DNA from: Salipaludibacillus neizhouensis | GTDB taxonomy: Bacteria > Bacillota > Bacilli > Bacillales > Salisediminibacteriaceae | Assembly (NCBI RefSeq): GCF_002886185.1 | Contig: NZ_KZ614148.1 | Coordinates: 383,806 to 447,805, forward strand | Direction: 5' to 3' | DNA: 64,000 nucleotides | Shown here: piece after piece, positions 43,498 to 52,825 of the stretch | Position numbering within the stretch: the stretch's first letter is position 1 | Layout: the number at the start of each line of letters is the position of its first letter | Position numbers and translations under genes: made by a program | Notes under the pieces: model-generated | Database searches by the model: none | What the model saw: the letters and a program-made list of their open reading frames with translations, nothing else | What the model was told of the DNA's origin: nothing

Positions 43498-44658
43498 GTG
43501 AGACTTATGCCAAGAAAAATATTGTTTTGCGCAACAGTAGATTATCATTTTCAGGCTTTTCACTTACCTCAGATGAAATGGTTCCAAGAACAAGGATGGG
43601 AAGTCCATGTTGCTGCCTCAGGAAATATAGATTTAGAGTATACGGATAAAAAATTTACGATCCCTATCGCCCGCTCACCATTCAAATTTTCTAACATTCA
43701 GGCATACAAGGATTTAAAACAAATCATCGATGATAACCATTATTCGATGATTCATTGTCATACTCCATTGGGAGGGGTTATAACAAGGCTAGCGGCATTT
43801 GGAAGCAGAAAAAGACGTGTTAGTCACGTATTGTACACTGCTCATGGCTTCCATTTTTGTCACGGATCACCGATTTCAAATTGGCTTCTCTATTATCCTG
43901 TGGAACGATTTTTATCGGGTTACACAGATACTTTAATTACGATCAATGAAGAAGATCATCTTCTAGCGACTAAAAGATTACTAGCAAAAGAGATTAAACA
44001 TGTTCATGGTGTAGGAGTTAACACAAGTAAATTTAAAGCCTTGAACCAAAAAGAGAAAAAGGAAGGTAGAAAATCGTTGGGGTATAGCCCAGACGGTTTT
44101 TTATTGTTTTATGGAGCAGAATTCAACAAAAATAAAAATCAACAATTACTTCTAAAAGCAATGGCGATTATTATAGTAAAACGACCAAATACTAGGCTTT
44201 TATTAGCAGGCCCGGGTTCTTATCAATCGTGTGACAAACTGGCGAAATCGCTGGAAATAGACAATTATATTGATTTTTTAGGAATGCGTAACGATATTGA
44301 CACACTTTTGCCGATCTGTGATGTGGCAGTCGGATCAAGTTTGCGAGAAGGTTTACCAGTAAACATTATGGAAGCGATGGCCTGTCAATTACCGGTCGTT
44401 GCCACTGAAAATCGAGGCCACTCAGAATTAATCAGGAATGATCATAATGGCTGGACAGTGAAGCAAGACGATCCAATGGAGTTTGCAGAAATGATTATCC
44501 AACTGATGGATAATGAGGGATTAAGAATCAAATTTGGGAAAGCAGGAAGAGAAATGATCGAGGAAAAATACAGTCTAACTCGCGTCCTTCAAGAGCAAAC
44601 CAACATATACTCAAAATACATGGAGGAAGAAGGTGCGATTAGTTGGGCAGTGCAGTAA
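43498..44658 (+). CDS. epsD: GT-B glycosyltransferase, EpsD-like
   Basis: A family-4-type glycosyltransferase of 386 residues. The N-terminal domain begins RKILFCATVDYHFQAFHLPQ and includes HCHTPLGGVITRLAA. The C-terminal domain has VGSSLREGLPVNIMEAMACQLPVVATENRGHSELI (split around 285-320), the nucleotide-sugar binding block. GTG 43498 directly follows an AGAGAGG site; ATG 43507 is the alternative. It probably adds a sugar to the lipid-linked repeat unit on the inner membrane face. Confidence 0.88.
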   Translation: MRLMPRKILFCATVDYHFQAFHLPQMKWFQEQGWEVHVAASGNIDLEYTDKKFTIPIARSPFKFSNIQAYKDLKQIIDDNHYSMIHCHTPLGGVITRLAAFGSRKRRVSHVLYTAHGFHFCHGSPISNWLLYYPVERFLSGYTDTLITINEEDHLLATKRLLAKEIKHVHGVGVNTSKFKALNQKEKKEGRKSLGYSPDGFLLFYGAEFNKNKNQQLLLKAMAIIIVKRPNTRLLLAGPGSYQSCDKLAKSLEIDNYIDFLGMRNDIDTLLPICDVAVGSSLREGLPVNIMEAMACQLPVVATENRGHSELIRNDHNGWTVKQDDPMEFAEMIIQLMDNEGLRIKFGKAGREMIEEKYSLTRVLQEQTNIYSKYMEEEGAISWAVQ

Positions 44659-44745
44659 GGAGATTGCCTCGTAATTTTGATTAATACAATGAAGGGCTTT
44701 TTTAAATTTTAACCTAAAGCAAAAGCCGTTGAAAGGATATATTAT

Positions 44746-45825
44746 ATGGGAGTCTTATGGTTAAACCTTGCTACTGTATTTGGTTTTTCACTCAGTGCAA
44801 GATATTTTTCCAAATCAAGATTAAATATAGACAATTTTGTTGTTCCAATCAAAGCGAGTAAATTTCTTGTGTTTTTTGCTTTTCTATCACTAGTTTTTGT
44901 TTCAGGCCTAAGAAGTAACATAGGAGATACTAATACTTATATAAACTCTTTTCAACTGAATGTGTTCACTTGGGAAACTATCAGAGAACAGAATGAAATT
45001 GGATTTGCTTTATTGCAAATGGGGGTACATTACTTCACATCTGATGCTCAAGTATTTATTTTTACGTGTTCATTTATCACCTTGTTTTTAATTGTAAGTA
45101 CGTTGTATAACTATTCAAGGCTGTTTGAACTAAGTATTTTCGTTTTTATAACTTCAGGGATGTATTTAGTGTCAATGAACGGGATTCGTCAATACTTGGC
45201 CGCATCGATCATATTTGCAGGCACAAAATTCTTATTAGAAGGAAAGTTCTTCAAATACACAACTGTTATTCTTATTGCTTCGACGATCCATCAAAGTGCC
45301 ATTGTTTTGTTACCTGTCTACTTTATTGTTCGAAGAGAGGCGTGGTCACGAAATACGATGATCTTATTGTGCGCTGGAGTAATAGGAGTGGCCGGATATA
45401 ATCAACTTTCTGAAATTTTCTTTGCAGCTATTTCCAATACTGATTATGGTGCATATGCTAATTTTCAAGAGGGTGGGGCCAATGTTATAAGAGTTGCGGT
45501 AACTGCATCCCCTTTAATTCTCGCCTATTTGGGCAGAGTGAGATTGAAAGAGCTATTCCCTAAAAGTGATTATATTGTGAATCTTTGTTTGCTAGGTGTT
45601 CTTTTCATGGTGCTCTCTACCCAACAATGGATTTTTGCAAGATTTGCAATTTACTTTGATTTGTTCAATTTGATTTTAATTTCATGGGTAGTGAAAACTT
45701 TTCAGAATAAGAATCAAACGTTTGTTTACTACATGATTATCGTCCTTTATCTTATGTATTTTATTTATGAGTATGTAATTACATTAAATATTGAATACAG
45801 GAGTGATTATATTACTCTTTTGTAA
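44746..45825 (+). CDS. epsG: EpsG-like polysaccharide polymerase
   Basis: A 359-residue protein with about ten membrane helices. Family markers are LRSNIGDTNTYI near residues 55-66, GIRQYLAASIIFAG near 145, and ASTIHQSAIVLLPVYF near 178. EpsG/Wzy-type proteins join lipid-linked repeat units outside the membrane. GAAAGGATA precedes the start, 87 nt after the glycosyltransferase. Confidence 0.87.
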   Translation: MGVLWLNLATVFGFSLSARYFSKSRLNIDNFVVPIKASKFLVFFAFLSLVFVSGLRSNIGDTNTYINSFQLNVFTWETIREQNEIGFALLQMGVHYFTSDAQVFIFTCSFITLFLIVSTLYNYSRLFELSIFVFITSGMYLVSMNGIRQYLAASIIFAGTKFLLEGKFFKYTTVILIASTIHQSAIVLLPVYFIVRREAWSRNTMILLCAGVIGVAGYNQLSEIFFAAISNTDYGAYANFQEGGANVIRVAVTASPLILAYLGRVRLKELFPKSDYIVNLCLLGVLFMVLSTQQWIFARFAIYFDLFNLILISWVVKTFQNKNQTFVYYMIIVLYLMYFIYEYVITLNIEYRSDYITLL

Positions 45826-45842
45826 ACAGGGGGGGTGACAAA

Positions 45843-46499
45843 TTGGAAGTTGTGATGATCGGTCAAGGTGGCCATAGTAAAGTGTTGGCTGATATAGCAA
45901 GAATGGATGATCTTATAAAAATCATTGGCTATTTTGATGATAAGTTCACAAGCATGACGACAGAAGACGATGTTTTCTTTGGACCTCTATCCCAAGCTTC
46001 AAAGATCGATCAGCGAAATAGCAATGCGAAGTGGGTGGTGGCAATTGGCAATAATTATTTAAGAAAAACTATTGTTAAAAAACTATCTTTTCCTAGAAGT
46101 AAATTTACTTGTCTCATCCATCCGTCAGCAATTATTAGTCCTAGTGCGGAAATAGGGTACGGTACTGTTATTATGCCAAATGTCGTGATCAATGCAGGGG
46201 CAAAAATAAAGGACCATGTCATCATCAATACAGGAGCAATAGTCGAACACGATACGATCATTGAAGACTTTGTTCACATCTCTCCTAATGTGACGTTAAC
46301 AGGAAGCGTTATTGTAAAAGAAGGTGCTCATATTGGTGCAAATGCAACAGTTATTCCAAGTAAGATTATTGGAGATTGGACGGTTATCGGTGCAGGTTCA
46401 ACTGTGATTGATTCCATCCCTCCATTCATGACTGCAGTTGGTGTTCCAGCCCAATTTAAAACGAAAGCAGGTGACAATGTTGTTGAATACAAAGTCTGA
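45843..46499 (+). CDS. epsM: NeuD/EpsM-type sugar O/N-acetyltransferase
   Basis: A 218-residue acetyltransferase. The N-terminal Rossmann-like domain (MIGQGGHSKVLADIARMD) is followed by a left-handed beta-helix of hexapeptide repeats from about residue 95 (IGYGTVIMPNVVINAGAKI). In B. subtilis, EpsM works with EpsC and EpsN on an amino sugar. Translation starts at TTG 45843 behind GGGGGG. It overlaps the aminotransferase gene. Confidence 0.9.
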   Translation: MEVVMIGQGGHSKVLADIARMDDLIKIIGYFDDKFTSMTTEDDVFFGPLSQASKIDQRNSNAKWVVAIGNNYLRKTIVKKLSFPRSKFTCLIHPSAIISPSAEIGYGTVIMPNVVINAGAKIKDHVIINTGAIVEHDTIIEDFVHISPNVTLTGSVIVKEGAHIGANATVIPSKIIGDWTVIGAGSTVIDSIPPFMTAVGVPAQFKTKAGDNVVEYKV

Positions 46500-47658
46500 C
46501 ATGATCTTTCTTTCTCCTCCACATTTGGGTGAAAAAGAAAAAGATTACATTCAGGAGGCATTAGATTCCAATTGGATCGCTCCGACAGGACCCCATTTGG
46601 ATGCATTTGAAAAAGAAGTCGCTGATTATATAGGAGTCGATGGCGCTGTAGCCCTTAGTTCAGGAACTGCAGCGATCCATGTGGCTCTTTCTTTATTGAA
46701 TATTGAAAAAGGGGACAAAGTATTCTGTTCCACATTGACGTTTGTTGCCAGCGCAAACCCCATTTTATATTTAGGGGGAGAGCCAGTGTTTATTGACTCC
46801 GAACCGACGTCTTGGAACATGTCTTCTGTTGCTTTAGCAAAAGCATTAAAAGAAGCGGCAATAAAGGATGAGTTACCGAAAGCAGTGATTGTCGTTCATT
46901 TGTATGGGCAAACAGCTAAAATGGATGAAATTATGGAAATATGTAATGACTATGAAGTCCCAGTTATTGAGGACGCAGCGGAATCACTCGGTTCCACGTA
47001 TAAAGGAAAGGCAAGTGGGTCTATCGGAGAATATGGGATTTTTTCTTTTAACGGAAACAAAATCATAACAAGTTCAGGAGGAGGAATGATAGTTTCAAAC
47101 TCCAAAGAAGCACTTGAAAAAGCAAGGTTTCTCGCCACTCAGGCAAAAGACCCTGCACCATTTTATCAACATAGTAAGATGGGATTTAATTACCGGTTAA
47201 GTAATATCCTTGCAGCAATTGGAAGAGCACAGTTTAGCTTATTGGATGAAAGAGTTCATTTAAGAAGAAAAGTATTTACTGTTTATCAGAAAGAACTTAA
47301 TCAGATCAATGGTGTCTCATTTATGCCTGAATATCTTGGTTCTCGTTCCAGCAGATGGCTGACAGTCTTATTGGTTGATGAAAAAGTAACAGGGAATTCA
47401 GCAAGTGAAATCGTAACATATTTAAATCAGCAAAATATTGAGGCAAGAGCTGTTTGGAAACCCCTGCATTTACAACCTTTGTTTAAAGGGTGTAGTTATT
47501 ATTCTCATTATCCAGGAAAGCATGTTGCCGAAGAATTATTTCAAAGTGGAATTTGTTTACCTTCCGGTTCGAGTTTAACAGAAATTGATCAGATGTTTGT
47601 CATCAATCACCTAAAAAAGGTTCTAGAGAGTTCGTATGACCGAGAGGCGGTTATTTAA
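46477..47658 (+). CDS. epsN: PLP-dependent sugar aminotransferase, EpsN-like
   Basis: A DegT/DnrJ/EryC1-type aminotransferase of about 393 residues. The N-terminal IFLSPPHLGEKEKDYI and the PLP-lysine block FSFNGNKIITSSGGG (Lys near 194) are characteristic, with DAAESLGSTYKG just before. It would aminate the 4-keto sugar made by the dehydratase, which EpsM then acetylates. ATG 46477 has AGGTG nearby; a longer frame starts at 46438 inside epsM and a shorter one at 46501. Confidence 0.9.
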   Translation: MLLNTKSDMIFLSPPHLGEKEKDYIQEALDSNWIAPTGPHLDAFEKEVADYIGVDGAVALSSGTAAIHVALSLLNIEKGDKVFCSTLTFVASANPILYLGGEPVFIDSEPTSWNMSSVALAKALKEAAIKDELPKAVIVVHLYGQTAKMDEIMEICNDYEVPVIEDAAESLGSTYKGKASGSIGEYGIFSFNGNKIITSSGGGMIVSNSKEALEKARFLATQAKDPAPFYQHSKMGFNYRLSNILAAIGRAQFSLLDERVHLRRKVFTVYQKELNQINGVSFMPEYLGSRSSRWLTVLLVDEKVTGNSASEIVTYLNQQNIEARAVWKPLHLQPLFKGCSYYSHYPGKHVAEELFQSGICLPSGSSLTEIDQMFVINHLKKVLESSYDREAVI

Positions 47659-47682
47659 ATAATTAAAAAAGAGGTAACCAAA

Positions 47683-48030
47683 ATGATAGGGGATAATATT
47701 AACCGACTCAGAAAACAAAAGGGTTTAACATTAACGGAATTAGCAGAAAGAGCAAATATCGCTAAATCAAATCTAAGTAATATTGAACGAAATATTAATC
47801 AGAATCCATCTATTAAAGTACTAGAAAAACTCGCTATTGTTTTGGATGTAGAGCTAATCACTGTTTTGGGGATAAAAATTAATTTGGGTGAAGATGCAGA
47901 TCAATTGCTTGAGGAAGGATGCCAGGACCTTTTCCGAAGCTTGAAGAGAAAAGGTGTGACAACAACTCAGCTGAAAGAATATGAGAAAGTTATTGAGTTT
48001 ATTGAATGGAAGAATAAAGAGACGAACTAG
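47683..48030 (+). CDS. SinR-like XRE-family repressor inside the eps operon
   Basis: A 115-residue protein that aligns with SinR of B. subtilis over its full length. The helix-turn-helix LTELAERANIAKSNLSNIER is nearly identical to the SinR recognition region (AKSYLSSIER), and NPSIKVLEKLAIVLDV follows as in SinR. The C-terminal FRSLKRKGVTTTQLKEY resembles the SinR multimerisation helices. SinR represses the eps operon; here the regulator is encoded within the operon it would control, giving a negative loop. No SinI-like antirepressor is adjacent. Confidence 0.88.
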   Translation: MIGDNINRLRKQKGLTLTELAERANIAKSNLSNIERNINQNPSIKVLEKLAIVLDVELITVLGIKINLGEDADQLLEEGCQDLFRSLKRKGVTTTQLKEYEKVIEFIEWKNKETN

Positions 48031-48090
48031 CTTGGGAATTTAGACTAAGCAATCTCATTTTAACCAAGTTGTATTTAAGGGGAGTTATGT

Positions 48091-48828
48091 ATGGAAGCTG
48101 GGAAAATACCAAAGACGATCCATTATTGCTGGTTCGGCGGTAAAGAAAAGCCTGCAATGATAAAAAAATGTATTGCAAGTTGGCATGCTAATCTCGATGG
48201 TTATAAGATTATTGAATGGAATGAGCAGAATTCTAATTTAAATGTTAATAAATATGTAAGAGATGCCTACGTAACAAAAAATTATGCTTTCGTTAGTGAC
48301 TATATAAGAGTTTTTGCTTTGTATCACTACGGAGGTATTTATCTAGATACGGATGTGGAAGTATTCAAACCATTCGATGATCTGTTACACCATCAGGCAT
48401 TTTGGGGATTTGAACAGGAAAACTATATAGCTACTAGTACTATCGGTAGTAGTAAAGGAAACGAGTTTATTAAATCCTTTTTAGATTCGTATGAAGAAAA
48501 AGGATTTCTAAATGTTGACGGAACAGCGGATACGTCCACTAATGTAGCTCTCGTTACTAAAATGTTGCGAAACAAGGGACTTCAACAGAATGGAAAGTAT
48601 CAAAAACTTAAAGGGATAGGTACATTTTATCCTCTGACGTATTTTTCTCCTTACGATTATATCAATTGCAGAAGTTTTATTACAGAAGACACTTATGCAA
48701 TGCATTATTTCCATAAGAGCTGGCTACCACCTAAACAAAAATTTAAAGGGAATATAAAGTATGTATTGTCAAAAGTTATTGGGGGAGAAAATATTGCGAG
48801 GCTTAGAAAGTTAGCATCAAGATCTTAA
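48091..48828 (+). CDS. GT-A glycosyltransferase with DXD motif
   Basis: A 245-residue capsular-type glycosyltransferase. It begins KIPKTIHYCWFGGKEKP, the usual opening of the Gly_transf_sug family, and has the metal-binding GGIYLDTDVEVFKPFD near residues 84-99. DYIRVFALYHYGG precedes it. The sugar is unknown. The tail is followed 11 nt later by the next glycosyltransferase gene, with AAGGAGG between. Confidence 0.87.
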   Translation: MEAGKIPKTIHYCWFGGKEKPAMIKKCIASWHANLDGYKIIEWNEQNSNLNVNKYVRDAYVTKNYAFVSDYIRVFALYHYGGIYLDTDVEVFKPFDDLLHHQAFWGFEQENYIATSTIGSSKGNEFIKSFLDSYEEKGFLNVDGTADTSTNVALVTKMLRNKGLQQNGKYQKLKGIGTFYPLTYFSPYDYINCRSFITEDTYAMHYFHKSWLPPKQKFKGNIKYVLSKVIGGENIARLRKLASRS

Positions 48829-48839
48829 GGAGGTAAAGA

Positions 48840-50030
48840 ATGAAAAAAGTGTTGATTGCCTCTTATGATATGGAGGTAGGTGGAGTAGAAAGAAGCCTAA
48901 TTAGTATGCTGGAACACTTTGATTATACCAGTTTTAAAGTTGATCTCATGTTATACCGACACCAAGGGGAGTTTATGAATTTAATCCCTCCAGAAGTAAC
49001 TATTCTAAATGAAGTCGCACAATATACGACTTTCCGAAAATCTATTAAAGAAGTTTTTAAAGAAAAGCATTATAGACTTGGTCTTGCTAGGCTTCAATCT
49101 AAAGTTAATGCGGATGTTTTGGGGAAAATAAAAAAAATGACTGAACCAGGTTACTATCAAATGCAACTGATGTGGAAATATTCATTACCTTTCCTTCCGG
49201 AGTTAGAGCGAGAATATGATGTAGCCATTAGCTATCTATGGCCACATTACTTTGTGGCTGAAAAGGTTAAAGCAAAGAAGAAAATTGCTTGGATTCATAC
49301 CGATTATTCTACGGTTGAAACTGATATAAACCTAGATTTGAAACTGTGGAACAAGTTTGACCATATTATTGCAGTTTCAGACGCCTGCAAAGATTCTTTT
49401 TTGAATAAATATGGTGCTCTTAAAAACAAGATCACCGTCATAGAGAATATCACGTCCCCGCATTTTATAAAAAAAATGAGTAACCAAGAAGTTGATAATC
49501 CAATGGAAAATGATAATAGATTTAAAATTCTTACAGTTGCAAGATTATCTCATGCAAAAGGTATCGATATTGCAATAAAAGCATTAAAAATATTAAAAGA
49601 CGAAGGTTTCGAAAATATTGTTTGGTATCTAGTTGGTTATGGTGGGGATGAATTGAAAATTAAGGAGTTAATCAAAACTAATGAGCTTAAAGACACATTT
49701 ATTCTCTTAGGTAAAAAAACAAACCCTTATCCTTTTATAAAGAAAGCCAATATATATGTTCAGCCATCAAGATATGAAGGGAAAGCTGTCACAGTTAGAG
49801 AAGCCCAAGTTCTTGGGAAACCAGTACTTATAACAAACTATCCTACATCTAAGAGTCAGGGGTTAGACGGGGTTGATTTATTAATTACTTCACTAAGTCC
49901 AAAAGGGGTGGCAGAAGGAATATCAAGTCTTATTAGAGATGATAACCTCAGGAAAAAACTTTCATATAATACATTAAAAACGGATTATTCTAATAAGAAA
50001 GAAATAGATAAACTAAATTGCTTAACTTAA
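48840..50030 (+). CDS. GT-B glycosyltransferase (family 4 type)
   Basis: A 396-residue glycosyltransferase. It begins KKVLIASYDMEVGGVERSLI, a family-4 opening, and has HADYST-like IAWIHTDYSTVE near 155. The C-terminal domain carries ILTVARLSHAKGIDIAIKAL and YVQPSRYEGKAVTVREAQVLGKPVL (split around 300-325). It acts in the cytoplasm on the lipid-linked oligosaccharide. The donor sugar cannot be read from sequence. Confidence 0.88.
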   Translation: MKKVLIASYDMEVGGVERSLISMLEHFDYTSFKVDLMLYRHQGEFMNLIPPEVTILNEVAQYTTFRKSIKEVFKEKHYRLGLARLQSKVNADVLGKIKKMTEPGYYQMQLMWKYSLPFLPELEREYDVAISYLWPHYFVAEKVKAKKKIAWIHTDYSTVETDINLDLKLWNKFDHIIAVSDACKDSFLNKYGALKNKITVIENITSPHFIKKMSNQEVDNPMENDNRFKILTVARLSHAKGIDIAIKALKILKDEGFENIVWYLVGYGGDELKIKELIKTNELKDTFILLGKKTNPYPFIKKANIYVQPSRYEGKAVTVREAQVLGKPVLITNYPTSKSQGLDGVDLLITSLSPKGVAEGISSLIRDDNLRKKLSYNTLKTDYSNKKEIDKLNCLT

Positions 50031-50074
50031 AAGAGAATAATATTAACACCAACTAAAGATAGCAGGGGGAATAT

Positions 50075-51124
50075 ATGAATGTTAAAGTAAGTATCATTGT
50101 TCCTATTTACAATGTTGAAAAATACCTGGAAGAATGCATAGATTCTATATTAGCTCAAAGCTTAAGGGATATTGAGGTTATACTTGTTGATGATGGATCA
50201 ACTGATCGAAGTAGAGATATTGTAGATGAATATGCATTAAAGGATAAACGAATCAAGGTAGTTCACCAAATAAATAGTGGAGTAAGCTATTCAAGAAATA
50301 AAGGCGTGGAAATGGCTGCAGGAGAATATATAGGATTTGTTGATCCAGACGATTGGATAAGTTTAAATTGTTATCAAATTATGTTTACTAAAGCTGTTGA
50401 AAGCAGTGCAGATGTACTAATATGTGGTTTCACTGAGATATATGAGAAGACTGGTAGGCGTGTAAATATACTATATCCTTTTTTAAAAGAAGAATATTTA
50501 ACAAAAGAAGAGGTATTAAATATTATATTTATGGGTTTAATAAAGGGTCAGTTGCATGCATTTACTTGGAACAAATTGTATAAAAAAGACCTTCTTATTA
50601 ATAATAAAATAACGTCTCCATTAGACATGCCTTTAATGCAAGATATTGTTTATAATTTAAAGGTTTTTTCTTGTGCTCAAAATACGTTCTACGTTAACAA
50701 ACCATTATATATATATAGACGACACAGTAATTCTAATTCGTTAATATATAGAAAAGATAGATTTTCTATGATTTTAAGGTTATTTGATGAAAAGAGTAAT
50801 TACTTATGTGTGAATAATATAAAAAATGAAAAGAATAAACAAATAATTAACGGTTGGTTTTTACAGCAAGTAATTAATACCATAATATTAGAATTTAGTT
50901 CTAAGAATAAAATATGCATGATTTCTAAGGTGAAAAAATTTAATGAAATTGTATCTAATCCAAAAACTAAAGGTGCATTAATTAAACCTACTGTAAGACT
51001 GAATCTCATGGGTAAGTTTATGTTATATACGATAAAGGCTAGATTATATTTTATGACTATTGCGATTACACTTCTATACAACAATTTAGCTAGTTTAAAA
51101 AAATCATTGTCAATAAATAAATGA
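50075..51124 (+). CDS. GT2-family glycosyltransferase, EpsJ-like
   Basis: A 349-residue GT-A enzyme. It opens VKVSIIVPIYNVEKYLEECI, with DDGSTDRSRDIVDEYA for the nucleotide and GEYIGFVDPDDWI near 85-97 for the metal and sugar. The C-terminal third is Lys-, Ile- and Asn-rich and more AT-rich than the rest. It resembles the gene at 56117 in its N-terminal half, so the two are probably paralogues. Confidence 0.88.
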   Translation: MNVKVSIIVPIYNVEKYLEECIDSILAQSLRDIEVILVDDGSTDRSRDIVDEYALKDKRIKVVHQINSGVSYSRNKGVEMAAGEYIGFVDPDDWISLNCYQIMFTKAVESSADVLICGFTEIYEKTGRRVNILYPFLKEEYLTKEEVLNIIFMGLIKGQLHAFTWNKLYKKDLLINNKITSPLDMPLMQDIVYNLKVFSCAQNTFYVNKPLYIYRRHSNSNSLIYRKDRFSMILRLFDEKSNYLCVNNIKNEKNKQIINGWFLQQVINTIILEFSSKNKICMISKVKKFNEIVSNPKTKGALIKPTVRLNLMGKFMLYTIKARLYFMTIAITLLYNNLASLKKSLSINK

Positions 51125-51168
51125 AATTTATAAACTAATATAATTTAAGTGAGGAAGGAATATGCTAG

Positions 51169-52695
51169 ATGTCCTCAAAAGATATTAAAAAAGGCATTTT
51201 ATCATCTTATGGTATGTATGGTGCTGAAATTATCGCAGGTCTTCTTTTCACTCCCTTTTTAATTAACTCACTAGGCCAATCTGAATATGGTATCTACGCA
51301 TTAATGGGAGCTATGATTGCAAGTTTTACCCTGATGGATTTTGGATTCGGGAATGCAATTACTCGTTATGTATCTCAGTATCGGTTTGAAGGTAGAAAGG
51401 ACAAGGAATCAAATTTAATTGGAATGTCTATACTAATCTATCTAGTTATTGCAGCTCTTGCTTTACTTTTAGGTATAGTACTTTATTATTTTATTGAAGA
51501 CATTTATAGTTCTGGTTTAACTACTAATGAATTAAATATTGCAAAAGCAATATTTATCATTGCTATATTAAATCTTTCAGTATCTTTTTTTATAGGTGCC
51601 CTTAATGCTTATATACAAGCGTATGAAAAGTTCACAATTATAAATCTATTTAATTTTGTTAGACTAATTATCAGAATAGCAGTATTATATACTTTACTTT
51701 CTTTAGGATATAAGTCGATTGCAGTTGTAATAGTTGATACAATATTGAACTTAGTTACAGGTATAGCATATGTCGTTTATTCAAAATTTAAGTTAAATTT
51801 AAAAATATCATTCGATAAGATGGATAGAAAACTATTGAAAGAGATAAGTGGCTATTCATTTTTTGTTTTCCTAAGTAACCTTGCAGATATGTTCTATTGG
51901 AGAGTTTGTTTGCTCATACTAGGAGCAATTTCTGGTTCTACTTCAGTTGCTGTTTTTGCTATTGGATTGACTTTAGCGAGTTACTATCAATATATATCTG
52001 GTATTATTAATAGTAAGTTATTTCCCAGGATCACACAGATGGTTTCATCAGGTGTAAACGGAAAGGACTTAACACTTTTCATAGTTAGAACTGCAAGAAT
52101 ACAAGTTACATTACTTGGTGGAATATTAATCGCATTTCAACTTTATGGCTCTGAATTTATTTATTTATGGATTGGTAATGATTATTCACAAGCAGCATCA
52201 ATAGGACTGATTCTAATGGCGGCTATGATTATAAACGCTGTTCTTTACCCTTGTGTAATGATTCTTCGGGCAAAAAAAAATGATGGCTCAAGAACTATTC
52301 TACAATTAGCTTTAATGATTGTAGGATTAATTCTTGGATTATTTTTATTTCAATGGTTAGGAGTAATCGGAATTGCATTAGGTTTAACAATCGCAATAAT
52401 ATTGTTAAATTGGATAGTAATACAAAAAATATATATAAAAGCTTTTGAATTCAATGTCTATGTTTTTGGTAATGAAATAATTAAAATTTTACCTAGTATG
52501 GGGATGTCTTATGCATTTGGCTTTGTTCTTAACAATCTTCTTATTGACTATAGTTGGAGTCTCTTTTTTATTAAATGTATTCTATTTACTGCTTTTTACA
52601 TTACTTTTATATGGAGATATGGGGCAAATGAAACAGAAAGAGAATTAGTTAAAAACTTGGTAAGTACTATGAAAACAGGCTTAGTCCACTCATAA
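51169..52695 (+). CDS. Wzx-type flippase for the exopolysaccharide repeat unit
   Basis: A 508-residue membrane protein with about 12-14 helices. It begins KKGILSSYGMYGAEIIAGLLFTPF and has LMDFGFGNAITRYVSQYR near residues 60-78, both typical of the polysaccharide transporter family. It should move lipid-linked repeat units across the membrane for the EpsG-like polymerase. GAGGAAGGA lies 9 nt before the start. Confidence 0.88.
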   Translation: MSSKDIKKGILSSYGMYGAEIIAGLLFTPFLINSLGQSEYGIYALMGAMIASFTLMDFGFGNAITRYVSQYRFEGRKDKESNLIGMSILIYLVIAALALLLGIVLYYFIEDIYSSGLTTNELNIAKAIFIIAILNLSVSFFIGALNAYIQAYEKFTIINLFNFVRLIIRIAVLYTLLSLGYKSIAVVIVDTILNLVTGIAYVVYSKFKLNLKISFDKMDRKLLKEISGYSFFVFLSNLADMFYWRVCLLILGAISGSTSVAVFAIGLTLASYYQYISGIINSKLFPRITQMVSSGVNGKDLTLFIVRTARIQVTLLGGILIAFQLYGSEFIYLWIGNDYSQAASIGLILMAAMIINAVLYPCVMILRAKKNDGSRTILQLALMIVGLILGLFLFQWLGVIGIALGLTIAIILLNWIVIQKIYIKAFEFNVYVFGNEIIKILPSMGMSYAFGFVLNNLLIDYSWSLFFIKCILFTAFYITFIWRYGANETERELVKNLVSTMKTGLVHS

Positions 52696-52825
52696 AGGGT
52701 TTTAAATAATGGAGCTACCTTATATTCACAAATGTGAGGTTTCAGTGTCTGGTAAAATCAAATAACTGTTATCAATGAAATGAAAAATAAGGATGTACCT
52801 AATATGAGATGGAAAGGATGAATTC

